From positions 558,001 through 622,000 of the forward strand of contig NZ_QHLY01000012.1 of the NCBI RefSeq assembly GCF_003185895.1: a stretch of 64,000 bases of DNA, read 5' to 3'. The translations under genes were made by a program, and so were the position numbers. Of this stretch, positions 19,285 to 27,531 are shown one piece after another (position 1 is the stretch's first letter; each line of letters opens with the position of its first letter). Below the pieces are notes generated by a model. It had not been told where the DNA came from. It worked only from the letters and a program-made list of their open reading frames with translations, and did no database searches. The stretch comes from Cryobacterium arcticum. GTDB lineage: Bacteria > Actinomycetota > Actinomycetes > Actinomycetales > Microbacteriaceae.

Positions 19285-20034
19285 TCAGGCTCCGCCGTCA
19301 GCGGCGGGGTCGGCGGCCACGGTCACGCGGCGGCGGCGCTTCCACGCGCGCAGCGGCGGGATCGGGCCACGCCGGCGCCAGTGCGGCCAACTGCCCAGCG
19401 CGCGTTGCTGCGGCAGGCTCCAGCCGAAACGGGCGGCGAGCACCCGGATGACGGTCGTCGCGACGACGCAGATCAACGCCGCGACGGTGATCTGCACCTC
19501 GAAGATCACCAGCACCACGAGCAGCCCGCAGCCCACCAGTGCGGCCACGGCGTAGAGCGACCCGACGTGCATGACGGCGATCGGCACGTTCAGCATCATG
19601 TCCCTCAGCACCGAGCCGCCCACCGCCGACACCACTCCGACGAACAGGGCAGGAATCTCCGGCAGCCCCGCGGCGAGCGCCTTGGTCGTGCCGATCACGC
19701 CGAACAGGCCGATGGTCACGGCGTCCAGGGTGATGATCAGTGGGCCGAGCCGGTTGAACAGGCTCTGCAGGGCCATGCCGAGTAGGGCGAACACCGCGGC
19801 AACGGGCAGGTACCAGTTGCTCAAGAGCGCCGCAGGCACCCCGCCGAGCAGGATATCGCGCAGCAGACCGCCGCCCAGGCCCACCGTTATGCCGATGATC
19901 GAGATACCGAGCAGGTCCATCCGGCGGTCGGTGAACCGGCCGGCGAACATGGCGCCCTGAATGGCGCCGATGGCGACGGCGACGAGGTCGATCCAGAGCG
20001 GAATGGCGAAAAGAGGGGTGTGCACCCTCAACAT
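19285..20034 (-). CDS. Trimeric intracellular cation channel (TRIC/UPF0126) family protein
   Basis: 249 residues. Seven hydrophobic segments are arranged as two three-helix repeats plus one. Each repeat carries the glycine-rich pore motif: [14 protein letters not shown] (about residues 52-65) and [14 protein letters not shown] (about 136-149). The family forms K+-permeable channels in bacteria and animals; the physiological role in bacteria is unclear. The last ~40 residues are Arg-rich and cytoplasmic. The start could also be a GTG three codons in (plus 20025), since the ATG has no Shine-Dalgarno. Divergent from recO. Confidence 0.9.
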   Translation of the reverse strand: MLRVHTPLFAIPLWIDLVAVAIGAIQGAMFAGRFTDRRMDLLGISIIGITVGLGGGLLRDILLGGVPAALLSNWYLPVAAVFALLGMALQSLFNRLGPLIITLDAVTIGLFGVIGTTKALAAGLPEIPALFVGVVSAVGGSVLRDMMLNVPIAVMHVGSLYAVAALVGCGLLVVLVIFEVQITVAALICVVATTVIRVLAARFGWSLPQQRALGSWPHWRRRGPIPPLRAWKRRRRVTVAADPAADGGA

Positions 20035-20101
20035 CTACCACGCGGCCGCGCCCGCCCGGCGCGGCCGTCCACATCCGCCCGCGCAGGTGGGAGAATTGAC
20101 C

Positions 20102-20824
20102 GTGCCCGTTTACCGTGATGAAGCCGTTGTGCTGCGAACCCACAAGCTGGGCGAAGCCGACCGCATCATCACCCTGCTCACCCGGCAGCACGGCAAGGTG
20201 CGCGCGGTGGCCAAGGGCGTGCGCCGCACGGCGTCCAAGTTCGGCGCGAGGCTCGAACCGTTCATGGTGGTCGACGTGCAGCTCTACATCGGCCGCAGCC
20301 TCGACATCGTCAACCAGGCCGAATCGATCGGATCCTACGGGGCCGTGATCACGGCCGACTACGGCAGCTACACCGCCGCGAGCGCGATGGTCGAGACGGC
20401 GGACAAGCTCACCGAATCCGAGGGCTCCCTGCAGCAGTACCTGCTTCTGGTCGGCGCGCTGCGCTCCCTGTCCCGGCACGAGCACGGCTCGGGCGAGACC
20501 CTGAACTCCTACCTGCTGCGGTCCCTGTCGATGGCCGGCTGGGCGCCGAGTTTCCAGGACTGCGCCCGGTGCGGCGCGCCCGGACCGCACTCCGCTTTTG
20601 TGGCGCAGGTCGGCGGCATCGTCTGTGACAACTGCGCGGCACCCGGTTCCCCCCGCCTGGACCCCGACACCATCGCCCTGCTCGGCGCCCTGCTCACCGG
20701 CGACTGGGCCTATTCCGCCGCCGCGGACCCCACCACCCACGCCCAGGCCACCGGGGTCGTCGCCGCGTACACGCAGTGGCACCTCGGCCGTGGCCTTCGA
20801 TCTCTGGAGCACGTGCGCCCATGA
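20102..20824 (+). CDS. recO: DNA repair protein RecO
   Basis: 240 residues from a GTG start ([20 protein letters not shown]). The N-terminal OB fold includes [13 protein letters not shown] four-Cys zinc motif is present in the middle (CARCG and CDNCA). RecO loads RecA onto SSB-coated DNA with RecR. GGGAGAATTGA immediately upstream resembles the sequence before dusB (GGGAGAATTGG at 22908-22918) and may be a -10-like element for a short or absent 5' leader. uppS begins inside the last codons (ATGA). Confidence 0.95.
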   Translation: MPVYRDEAVVLRTHKLGEADRIITLLTRQHGKVRAVAKGVRRTASKFGARLEPFMVVDVQLYIGRSLDIVNQAESIGSYGAVITADYGSYTAASAMVETADKLTESEGSLQQYLLLVGALRSLSRHEHGSGETLNSYLLRSLSMAGWAPSFQDCARCGAPGPHSAFVAQVGGIVCDNCAAPGSPRLDPDTIALLGALLTGDWAYSAAADPTTHAQATGVVAAYTQWHLGRGLRSLEHVRP

Positions 20825-21648
20825 CGCCGAACCCCTTCCGCTCGTCCAGCCCCGCACCGATCACGCACAAAGACGCCGTTCCCTTCAAACCGGTGGACTG
20901 GACCGGGCTGTACCCGCCGGAGCTGCCCGCCCGGGTGGTGCCGGAGCACGTCGCCGTGGTCATGGACGGCAACGGCCGGTGGGCCAACGCCCGCGGCCTC
21001 TCCCGGGTCGAGGGCCACAAAGCCGGAGAGGCGGCCCTGCTCGACGTGGTCGCCGGGGCCATCCAGATCGGCGTCAAACACCTGAGCGTATACGCGTTCT
21101 CCACCGAGAACTGGAAGCGCTCCCCAGACGAGGTGCGCTTCCTGATGGGCTTCAACCGGGATGTGCTGCACCGCCGCCGCGACCAGCTCAACGACTGGGG
21201 CGTCCGGGTGCGCTGGGCCGGCCGGAAACCCCGGCTGTGGGCCTCCGTGATCAACGAACTGCAGTTCGCCGAGAAGCTCACGGCGGGCAACGACGTGCTC
21301 ACCCTCACCATGTGCGTCAACTACGGCGGCCGCACCGAGATCGCGGATGCCGTGCGTGCGCTGGCCGAAGACGTGGCCGCCGGACGGCTCAAGCCCTCCG
21401 GCATCACCGAGAAGTCCATCCAGCGGCACCTGTACACGGCCGCCCTGCCCGACGTGGACCTCTTCGTGCGGAGTTCAGGCGAGCAGCGCACCAGCAACTT
21501 CCTGCTCTGGCAGAGCGCATACGCCGAGATGGTATTCCTCGACACCCTCTGGCCGGACTTCTCCCGGGTCGACCTCTGGCACGCCATCGAGCTCTACGCC
21601 GCACGCAACCGCCGCTACGGCGGCGCCGTCGACACCCCCACGGCCTGA
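20821..21648 (+). CDS. uppS: Isoprenyl transferase (undecaprenyl/decaprenyl diphosphate synthase)
   Basis: 275 residues. cis-Prenyltransferase motifs in order: [14 protein letters not shown] with catalytic Asp, [20 protein letters not shown], and near the C-terminus [19 protein letters not shown] and [12 protein letters not shown]. It makes the polyprenyl diphosphate carrier for cell-wall synthesis. The ATG overlaps the recO stop, the usual actinobacterial recO-uppS pair. The frame remains open upstream, but starts before 20821 would overlap recO more and lack support. Confidence 0.96.
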   Translation: MTPNPFRSSSPAPITHKDAVPFKPVDWTGLYPPELPARVVPEHVAVVMDGNGRWANARGLSRVEGHKAGEAALLDVVAGAIQIGVKHLSVYAFSTENWKRSPDEVRFLMGFNRDVLHRRRDQLNDWGVRVRWAGRKPRLWASVINELQFAEKLTAGNDVLTLTMCVNYGGRTEIADAVRALAEDVAAGRLKPSGITEKSIQRHLYTAALPDVDLFVRSSGEQRTSNFLLWQSAYAEMVFLDTLWPDFSRVDLWHAIELYAARNRRYGGAVDTPTA

Positions 21649-21662
21649 CGGAGCCGCGCCGG

Positions 21663-21923
21663 CTAGACGGGCTTCTGCACTCCAGCGTCCCTGCCGTGTT
21701 CGGCTTCGAAGGCGCGGCGGGCACGGAGCGCCAGCAGCAGTCGTCTGACGCCGTCCACCCCGGTGGCAATGGCCAGCGCCACGTAAAACCATCGCAGCCA
21801 CCACACCGACGAGAACCCGCCGAAGACGGCGATGACCAGCCAGACACCCGCGATCACGAGCCAGAACACCGCAGCATGGCGTTGCCGGTCCAGTGCCATG
21901 CGCTGCAGAATCAAGGACGTCAC
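21663..21923 (-). CDS. Small two-helix membrane protein, unknown function
   Basis: 86 residues from a GTG start. Two hydrophobic segments (residues ~18-36 and ~41-62) are joined by a short GGFSSVWW loop, followed by a basic Arg-rich stretch and an acidic tail. No known domain recognised. TATGGT lies six bases before the GTG (plus 21930-21935), supporting both the start and a leaderless mRNA. It is convergent with uppS, 14 bp away. Confidence 0.75.
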   Translation of the reverse strand: MTSLILQRMALDRQRHAAVFWLVIAGVWLVIAVFGGFSSVWWLRWFYVALAIATGVDGVRRLLLALRARRAFEAEHGRDAGVQKPV

Positions 21924-21929
21924 AGCGGC

Positions 21930-21935
21930 ACCATA
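21930..21935 (-). promoter_or_regulatory. -10 box of a likely leaderless promoter (small membrane protein)
   Basis: TATGGT on the minus strand, six bases before the GTG at 21923. Confidence 0.55.
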
Positions 21936-22013
21936 GCCCGCTCCCTCGGTCCGCGCCGGCAGGCTCCGAATGAACCGGGAATAACTGGAGGGGTCGCTCG
22001 GGTTAGCCCTCCT

Positions 22014-22694
22014 GTGAGCGAAACCATCAAAGTAGACATCTGGTCAGACGTGCAGTGCCCCTGGTGCTACATCGGCAAGCGCAAGTTCGAGGCCGGCGTT
22101 GCCGCCTTTGGCGCCGACGTCGACGTGGAGTACCACTCCTTCGAACTCGCCCCGGACACACCCGTCGACTTCGCCGGCAGCCCCGTCGACTATCTCAGCG
22201 AACGCAAGGGCATCCCGGTGCCGCAGGTGCTGGAAATGCTCGAGCGGGTCACCGGCATCGCCGAGAGCGTTGGCCTGCACTACGACTATGACGCCGTGCA
22301 CCAGACGAACACCGTCAAGGCGCACGAGCTGCTGCACTACGCCAAGGCGCACGGCCAACAGCTGGAGATGAAGGAGAGCCTGCTCAAGGCCTACTTCGTC
22401 GATGGCGGGCACGTCGGCCGGATCGACGATCTCGCCGACCTCGCCGCCGGCATCGGCCTCGACCGCGCCGACGTCGTGCGGTCCCTGACCGAGAACGAAT
22501 ACCTTGCCGCGGTGAAGGCCGACGTCGCCCAGGCGAACGAGTACGGCATCCAGGGGGTGCCGTTCTTCGTGATCGACGGCAAGTACGGCATCTCCGGCGC
22601 CCAGGACCCTGATATCTTTGCGCAAGCCCTGCGCCAGGTGCAGAGCGAAAAGACCGGCACCACACCCACCGTCGTCGAGGAGACCTCCGCATGA
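22014..22694 (+). CDS. DsbA-family (FrnE-like) thiol oxidoreductase
   Basis: 226 residues from a GTG start. The thioredoxin fold carries the active-site CPWC at residues 15-18 within SDVQCPWCYIGKRKFE, with a helical insertion and the cis-Pro loop GIQGVPFFVI (about 177-186). There is no signal peptide, so it acts in the cytoplasm. FrnE-type proteins are 2-hydroxychromene-2-carboxylate isomerase-like and often stress-linked; the substrate is unknown. A tiny Cys-rich protein starts inside its stop codon and is therefore co-translated with it. Confidence 0.92.
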   Translation: MSETIKVDIWSDVQCPWCYIGKRKFEAGVAAFGADVDVEYHSFELAPDTPVDFAGSPVDYLSERKGIPVPQVLEMLERVTGIAESVGLHYDYDAVHQTNTVKAHELLHYAKAHGQQLEMKESLLKAYFVDGGHVGRIDDLADLAAGIGLDRADVVRSLTENEYLAAVKADVAQANEYGIQGVPFFVIDGKYGISGAQDPDIFAQALRQVQSEKTGTTPTVVEETSA

Positions 22695-22810
22695 GCGAGA
22701 ACACCACCAACACAGTTGCCGAAACGACCGAGGCTCTGCGCCCGATCATCCAGCTGCTCGAGCAGCCGGAGGCCGGCGGATGCTGCGGCGGCGGGTCCTG
22801 CGGCATCTAG
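22691..22810 (+). CDS. 39-residue Cys/Gly-tailed small protein
   Basis: ATG at 22691 overlaps the stop of the FrnE-like gene (ATGA). The product has an acidic helical stretch (ETTEALRPIIQLLEQPEAGG) and ends in CCGGGSCGI, with Cys at 31, 32 and 37. Such a tail could bind a metal or be a redox substrate of the adjacent CxxC enzyme. Below the usual size limit, hence easily missed. Coupling to the oxidoreductase and normal codon use support it as real; function is unknown. Confidence 0.65.
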   Translation: MSENTTNTVAETTEALRPIIQLLEQPEAGGCCGGGSCGI

Positions 22811-22924
22811 CCGACCCGGCAATCTCGGCCCCGCCGGTCCTCCACAGGCCCCTCACGCCCGGATTTCGCGGCCAGGGCCCGGTGTGGCGACCGGGCACGG
22901 CGAGGTCTGGGAGAATTGGATGAG

Positions 22925-24094
22925 ATGAACACTTCCACTCCCACGCTCAACCCGGTGTCCCCGCTCACGATCGGCGACATCGAACTCGACGTGCCCGTGG
23001 TGCTCGCCCCCATGGCCGGCATCACGAACACCGCATTCCGCCGGCTCTGCCGCGAATACGGCGCCGGCCTGTACGTCAGCGAGATGATCACCTCCCGGGC
23101 GCTCGTCGAGCGCACCCCGGAGTCGATGCGGCTGATCCGTCACCACGAGAGCGAGAAGACCCGCTCAATCCAGCTCTACGGCGTCGACCCGAAGACCGTC
23201 TCAGAGGCCGTCACCATGCTCGTCGCCGAGGACCGGGCAGACCACATCGACCTGAACTTCGGCTGCCCGGTGCCCAAGGTCACCCGCAAGGGCGGGGGAG
23301 CGGCGCTGCCGTGGAAGATCACCCTGTTCCGGGAGATCGTCGAGGCCGCAGTGACCGCCGCAGGGCCCATCCCGTTGACGATCAAGATGCGCAAGGGCAT
23401 CGACTCCGACCACCTCACCTACCTCGAGGCCGGCCGCGTGGCCGAAGGCGCCGGCGTCGCCGCGATCGCGCTGCACGCCCGCACCGCCGCCGACTACTAC
23501 TCCGGCCACGCCGACTGGTCGGCCATCGAGACGCTCAAGAACACCATCACCAGCGTGCCCGTGCTCGGCAACGGCGACATCTGGTCTGCCGCCGACGCCC
23601 TGCGCATGGTCGCGGAGACCGGCTGCGACGGCGTGGTCGTCGGGCGCGGCTGCCTCGGTCGGCCCTGGCTGTTCGGCGACCTCGCCGCCGCGTTCAGCAC
23701 GGGGCCGACCACGGCACAGATCGAACCGAACCTGGGCCAGGTGGCGAATGCCTTCCGCCGGCACGCCGAACTGCTCACCGAGTTCTTCGACAGCGAGGAA
23801 CGCGCCTGCCGCGACGTGCGCAAGCACGTGGCCTGGTACTTCAAGGGCTACCCGGTCGGCGGCGACCTCCGCGCCAGCCTCGCCTCCGTGGTCTCGCTGG
23901 AGCAGCTCGACGAGCTGCTGGCCACCCTCGACCCCGACCAGCCCTACCCGGGCATCGGTGCAGAGGGCCAGCGCGGCCGCGCCGGCAGCCCCAAGAAGAC
24001 CTCGTTGCCCGAACGCTGGCTCGACTCCCGGGAGATCGCCGGGTCGGAGCGCAGCAACCTCACCGAGGGCGAAGGGGACACCAGCGGTGGTTAA
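22925..24094 (+). CDS. dusB: tRNA-dihydrouridine synthase (DusB type)
   Basis: 389 residues from the ATG at 22925; an in-frame TTG three codons earlier (22916) is an alternative. The FMN-binding TIM barrel begins with VVLAPMAGITNTAFRRLC. The catalytic Cys lies in LNFGCPVPKVTRKGGG, and IALHARTAADYYSG and GNGDIWSAADAL bind tRNA and FMN. It reduces uridines in tRNA D loops. Immediately upstream GGGAGAATTGG resembles the sequence preceding recO. dgt starts inside its last codons. Confidence 0.95.
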   Translation: MNTSTPTLNPVSPLTIGDIELDVPVVLAPMAGITNTAFRRLCREYGAGLYVSEMITSRALVERTPESMRLIRHHESEKTRSIQLYGVDPKTVSEAVTMLVAEDRADHIDLNFGCPVPKVTRKGGGAALPWKITLFREIVEAAVTAAGPIPLTIKMRKGIDSDHLTYLEAGRVAEGAGVAAIALHARTAADYYSGHADWSAIETLKNTITSVPVLGNGDIWSAADALRMVAETGCDGVVVGRGCLGRPWLFGDLAAAFSTGPTTAQIEPNLGQVANAFRRHAELLTEFFDSEERACRDVRKHVAWYFKGYPVGGDLRASLASVVSLEQLDELLATLDPDQPYPGIGAEGQRGRAGSPKKTSLPERWLDSREIAGSERSNLTEGEGDTSGG

Positions 24095-25391
24095 TCAAAC
24101 CGGATACAGCACCCACGACGAAGCCAGATTCCGCCCCGAGGAGCACGACTCCAGCCGCAGTGACTTCGCCAGGGACCGGGCGCGGCTGCTGCATTCCAGC
24201 GCGCTGCGCCGGCTCGCCGCGAAGACCCAGGTGCTGAGCCCTGCCGCCGGGCTCGACTTCGCCCGCAACCGGCTCACCCACTCCCTCGAGGTCGCGCAGA
24301 TCGGCCGGGAACTGGCCCTCCGCCTGGCGCTCGATCCCGACATCGTCGACACCGCCTGCCTCGCGCACGACATCGGGCATCCTCCGTTCGGCCACAACGG
24401 TGAGAAGGCCCTGAACACCTGGGCGGAGGACGTCGGCGGGTTCGAGGGCAACGCCCAGACGCTCCGCCTGCTCAGCCGGCTCGAACCCAAGGTGTTCGGC
24501 GACAACGGCGAGAGCTTCGGGCTGAACCTCACCAGGTCCAGCCTCGACGCCAGTTGCAAGTACCCCTGGGCGGCCGACGCCTCGGTAGCCGATCCGAGCG
24601 GCCGGGCCAAGTTCGGCTACTACGCCGACGACCGCAGAGCCTTCGAGTGGCTGCGCGAGGGGGCGCCGGACCGTCAACTCTGTGTCGAGGCCCAGGTGAT
24701 GGACCTCTCCGACGACATCGCCTACTCCGTGCATGACTTCGAGGATGCCGTCGTCGGCGGCTACCTCGACGTGGAGCTGCTCTCCAGCCGCAGCGACCAC
24801 CCCGCCCTGGTCGCCTCGATGTACGAGTGGACCGGTGGTCAATTCAGCCACGACGAGCTCCTCGCCGCCTTCGACCGCCTGGACGCCCTCGACGTCTGGC
24901 TGCACAGCTGGACGGCAGGCCGGCACGACCAGGGCCGGCTGAAGAACCTGACCAGCCAGCTGATCGGGCGGTTCAGCGGCGCCGCGGTCGCCGCGACCAA
25001 GGCCGCATACCCCGGCAGGCACCTCATCCGCTTCAGCGCGAATGTGATTGTCCCCCGCGAGGTGCAGGCCGAGATCGGGGTGCTCAAGGGCATCGTCGCC
25101 GCTGTCGTCATGTCCACCCACGTGCGCCAGCCGATCTACGTCGAACAGCGCGCAACCCTGACCTACCTGGCCGACACCCTGCTCGAGACCGGCGAGGAGC
25201 ACCTCGACCCCGGCTTCCGCGAGGACTGGGCGATGGCCACGGACGACGCCGCACGCAAACGTGTCGTCGTCGATCAGGTCGCCAGTCTCACCGACCAGAG
25301 CGCCATCGCGCTGCAGCGCCGGCTCCACCTGACCCGGGAACCCGGCCGGGGGTCGTTCACGCCCGCCGCGGCACGGCCGGCAGCGGACTGA
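24087..25391 (+). CDS. dgt: Deoxyguanosinetriphosphate triphosphohydrolase (dGTPase)
   Basis: 434 residues from a GTG overlapping the dusB stop by eight bases, with GAAGGGGA upstream. HD-domain metal ligands appear in RLTHSLEVAQIGREL and CLAHDIGHPPFGHNGE, with a later Asp in MDLSDDIAYSVHDFED. It hydrolyses dGTP and possibly other dNTPs, controlling nucleotide pools. The dusB-dgt-dnaG order is typical for actinobacteria. Confidence 0.95.
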   Translation: MVNQTGYSTHDEARFRPEEHDSSRSDFARDRARLLHSSALRRLAAKTQVLSPAAGLDFARNRLTHSLEVAQIGRELALRLALDPDIVDTACLAHDIGHPPFGHNGEKALNTWAEDVGGFEGNAQTLRLLSRLEPKVFGDNGESFGLNLTRSSLDASCKYPWAADASVADPSGRAKFGYYADDRRAFEWLREGAPDRQLCVEAQVMDLSDDIAYSVHDFEDAVVGGYLDVELLSSRSDHPALVASMYEWTGGQFSHDELLAAFDRLDALDVWLHSWTAGRHDQGRLKNLTSQLIGRFSGAAVAATKAAYPGRHLIRFSANVIVPREVQAEIGVLKGIVAAVVMSTHVRQPIYVEQRATLTYLADTLLETGEEHLDPGFREDWAMATDDAARKRVVVDQVASLTDQSAIALQRRLHLTREPGRGSFTPAAARPAAD

Positions 25392-25467
25392 CCGTGCGCG
25401 GACCGACAGCACGGGCAACACGGCAACACCACACAGATGAATACGACACAGACGAATACGACGTAAC

Positions 25468-25473
25468 TAGGGT
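25468..25473 (+). promoter_or_regulatory. -10 box of a likely leaderless promoter (dnaG)
   Basis: TAGGGT lies exactly six bases before the ATG at 25480. The 88-bp spacer before it carries a short repeat (GATGAATACGAC and GACGAATACGAC). Confidence 0.6.
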
Positions 25474-25479
25474 TGACGC

Positions 25480-27339
25480 ATGGCAGGACTGATTCGGCAG
25501 GGCGACATCGAAGAGGTCAAGGCCCGCACCAACATCGCCGACATCGTCAGCGACTACGTCAGCCTGAAGTCCGCCGGCGTCGGTTCGATGAAGGGACTGT
25601 GCCCGTTCCACGACGAGCGCAGCCCGAGCTTCCACGTGCGTCCGCAGGTCGGTTTCTACCACTGCTTCGGCTGCGGCGAGAGCGGCGACGTGTACTCGTT
25701 CCTGCAGAAGATGGACCACGTCAGTTTCAGCGAAGCCGTCGAGCGGCTGGCCGGCCGGGCCGGCATCGAACTGCACTACGAGGGCAACGACGGGGCCGCG
25801 CCCGATCACACCAACCGGGCCAGGCTGTACGCGGCCAACCAGGCCGCCGCCGAGTTCTTCGTCGAACAGCTCGGCAGCCCCGGCGCGCAGGTCGGCCGGA
25901 ACTTCCTGGGCGAGCGTGGCTTCGACGCCCAAGCAGCCGAGAGGTTCGGAGTCGGCTTCGCCCCCAAGAGCTGGGACGAGCTGACCAAGCATCTGCGCGG
26001 CCGCGGCTTCAGCACAGAGGAACTCACTCTCTCCGGCCTGGTTTCCGCGGGCGACCGCGGCATCTACGACCGTTTCCGTGGCCGGCTGGTCTGGCCCATC
26101 CGCGACATCACCGGGCAGACCATCGGCTTCGGCGCTCGAAAGCTGCTCGACGACGACAAGGGCCCGAAGTACCTCAACACCCCGGAGACGCCGGTGTACC
26201 ACAAGGCCCAGGTGCTCTACGGGCTCGACCTGGCCAAACGCGACATCTCCCGCAACCACCAGGTCGTGGTCGTCGAGGGCTACACCGACGTGATGGCCTG
26301 CCACCTCGCCGGGGTCACCACAGCGGTCGCCACCTGCGGCACGTCCTTCGGCGTCGATCACATCAAGGTGCTTCGCCGGGTGCTCGGCGACGACAGCGGC
26401 GTGGGTGAGGTGGTCTTCACCTTCGACCCGGACGCCGCCGGCCAGAAGGCGGCCGTGCGCGCCTTCGCCGAGGAGGCACGCTTCAGCGCGCAGACCTTCG
26501 TCGCCGTCGCCCCGGAGGGACTCGACCCGTGCGACCTGCGGCTGCACCGCGGCGACGATGCCGTGCGCCGCCTGGTCGACTCGAAGAAGCCCATGTTCGA
26601 ATTCATGATCCGGCAGCTCTTGGCGCAGTACAACCTCGACACCGTCGAGGGCCGGGTCTCCGCCCTGCGCGCGGCCGCTCCCGTGGTCAGCGACATCCGC
26701 GACCCGTCGCTCAAGCCCGGCTACACCCACGAACTCTCCCGCATGCTCGGCATGGAGCTGGGCGAGGTGTCCCGCGCGGTCAGTCAGGCGCAGGCCAGGG
26801 CGCGCACGGCGCCGACCGCCGACACTCGCCGGCCGGGAGAAGTCGAAGCAGCCCCGGCCGAACGGCTCTTCTCGCTCGCCGACCTGCCCGCAGACCCGGT
26901 CACCCGGATCGAACGCGACGCGCTGATGGCCATGCTGCAACACCCCACCCTCGTGGGCGTCGACCTGGTGCAGCGGGCGGTGTCGACCGGCATGACCAAC
27001 ACCACCCTGGCCGTGGTGCGGGACGCTCTCGCCGCCGCCCTGCCGCACGCCGCAGCGCCGGACTGGCTCGTCCGGGTTGTGGGGGAGACTCCGGCGCCGT
27101 TGGCCAACCTGGTCACCGAACTCGCCATGGCCCCCCTGCCCGAACGCACCGAACGCGAGGTGACCAGGTACGTGCGGGACATCACCATCGTGCTCGTCGA
27201 AAAGGACCTGCTGCGCCAGAAGGCCGAGCTGCTAGGCCGGCTGCAACGGGCAGACGCGACCAACCGCGAGGTGTACGTCGCCATCCAGCGCGAGCTCGTG
27301 CGGGTCGAAGCCGAACGGCGTAATCTCCGGGCCGAATGA
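25480..27339 (+). CDS. dnaG: DNA primase
   Basis: 619 residues. The CHC2 zinc finger has Cys41, His44, Cys62 and Cys65. The TOPRIM catalytic core shows VVVEGYTDVMA (about residues 262-272) and FTFDPDAAGQKAA (about 312-324). The C-terminal helicase-interaction region follows a Pro/Ala-rich linker near residue 445. It synthesises RNA primers for replication. No ribosome binding site is seen, but TAGGGT stands six bases before ATG. Confidence 0.98.
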   Translation: MAGLIRQGDIEEVKARTNIADIVSDYVSLKSAGVGSMKGLCPFHDERSPSFHVRPQVGFYHCFGCGESGDVYSFLQKMDHVSFSEAVERLAGRAGIELHYEGNDGAAPDHTNRARLYAANQAAAEFFVEQLGSPGAQVGRNFLGERGFDAQAAERFGVGFAPKSWDELTKHLRGRGFSTEELTLSGLVSAGDRGIYDRFRGRLVWPIRDITGQTIGFGARKLLDDDKGPKYLNTPETPVYHKAQVLYGLDLAKRDISRNHQVVVVEGYTDVMACHLAGVTTAVATCGTSFGVDHIKVLRRVLGDDSGVGEVVFTFDPDAAGQKAAVRAFAEEARFSAQTFVAVAPEGLDPCDLRLHRGDDAVRRLVDSKKPMFEFMIRQLLAQYNLDTVEGRVSALRAAAPVVSDIRDPSLKPGYTHELSRMLGMELGEVSRAVSQAQARARTAPTADTRRPGEVEAAPAERLFSLADLPADPVTRIERDALMAMLQHPTLVGVDLVQRAVSTGMTNTTLAVVRDALAAALPHAAAPDWLVRVVGETPAPLANLVTELAMAPLPERTEREVTRYVRDITIVLVEKDLLRQKAELLGRLQRADATNREVYVAIQRELVRVEAERRNLRAE

Positions 27340-27531
27340 CGCCGGTGGTGCGCGCTTCCGGCACCGCTGACCGCCCGTCGTTATATTGCGGGACTATTAA
27401 GATGCTCCGTTTAATAGCCGCCAAATGGGCATTGTGTGCTAATTCTTGGTTTACAGCAACGCATTTCTGCGCCTGACTGCGGATCTGCGGAATCACCTAG
27501 TACCCACACCTTGAGGAAGAGGCATTCGACT
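27340..27531 (+). promoter_or_regulatory. A+T-rich promoter/operator region of the peptide ABC operon
   Basis: 192 bp without a gene, clearly richer in A and T than the surroundings. It contains an inverted repeat CTATTAA-N9-TTTAATAG (arms 27394-27400 and 27411-27417), a TATATT hexamer (27382-27387) and a TTTACA hexamer (27450-27455). The inverted repeat is a good candidate operator. The exact promoter cannot be fixed by eye. Confidence 0.5.

Noticed and set aside
25392-25479. Short repeat GATGAATACGAC/GACGAATACGAC before dnaG as a CRISPR or regulatory array
   Set aside because: Only two imperfect copies directly adjacent to each other, without spacers.
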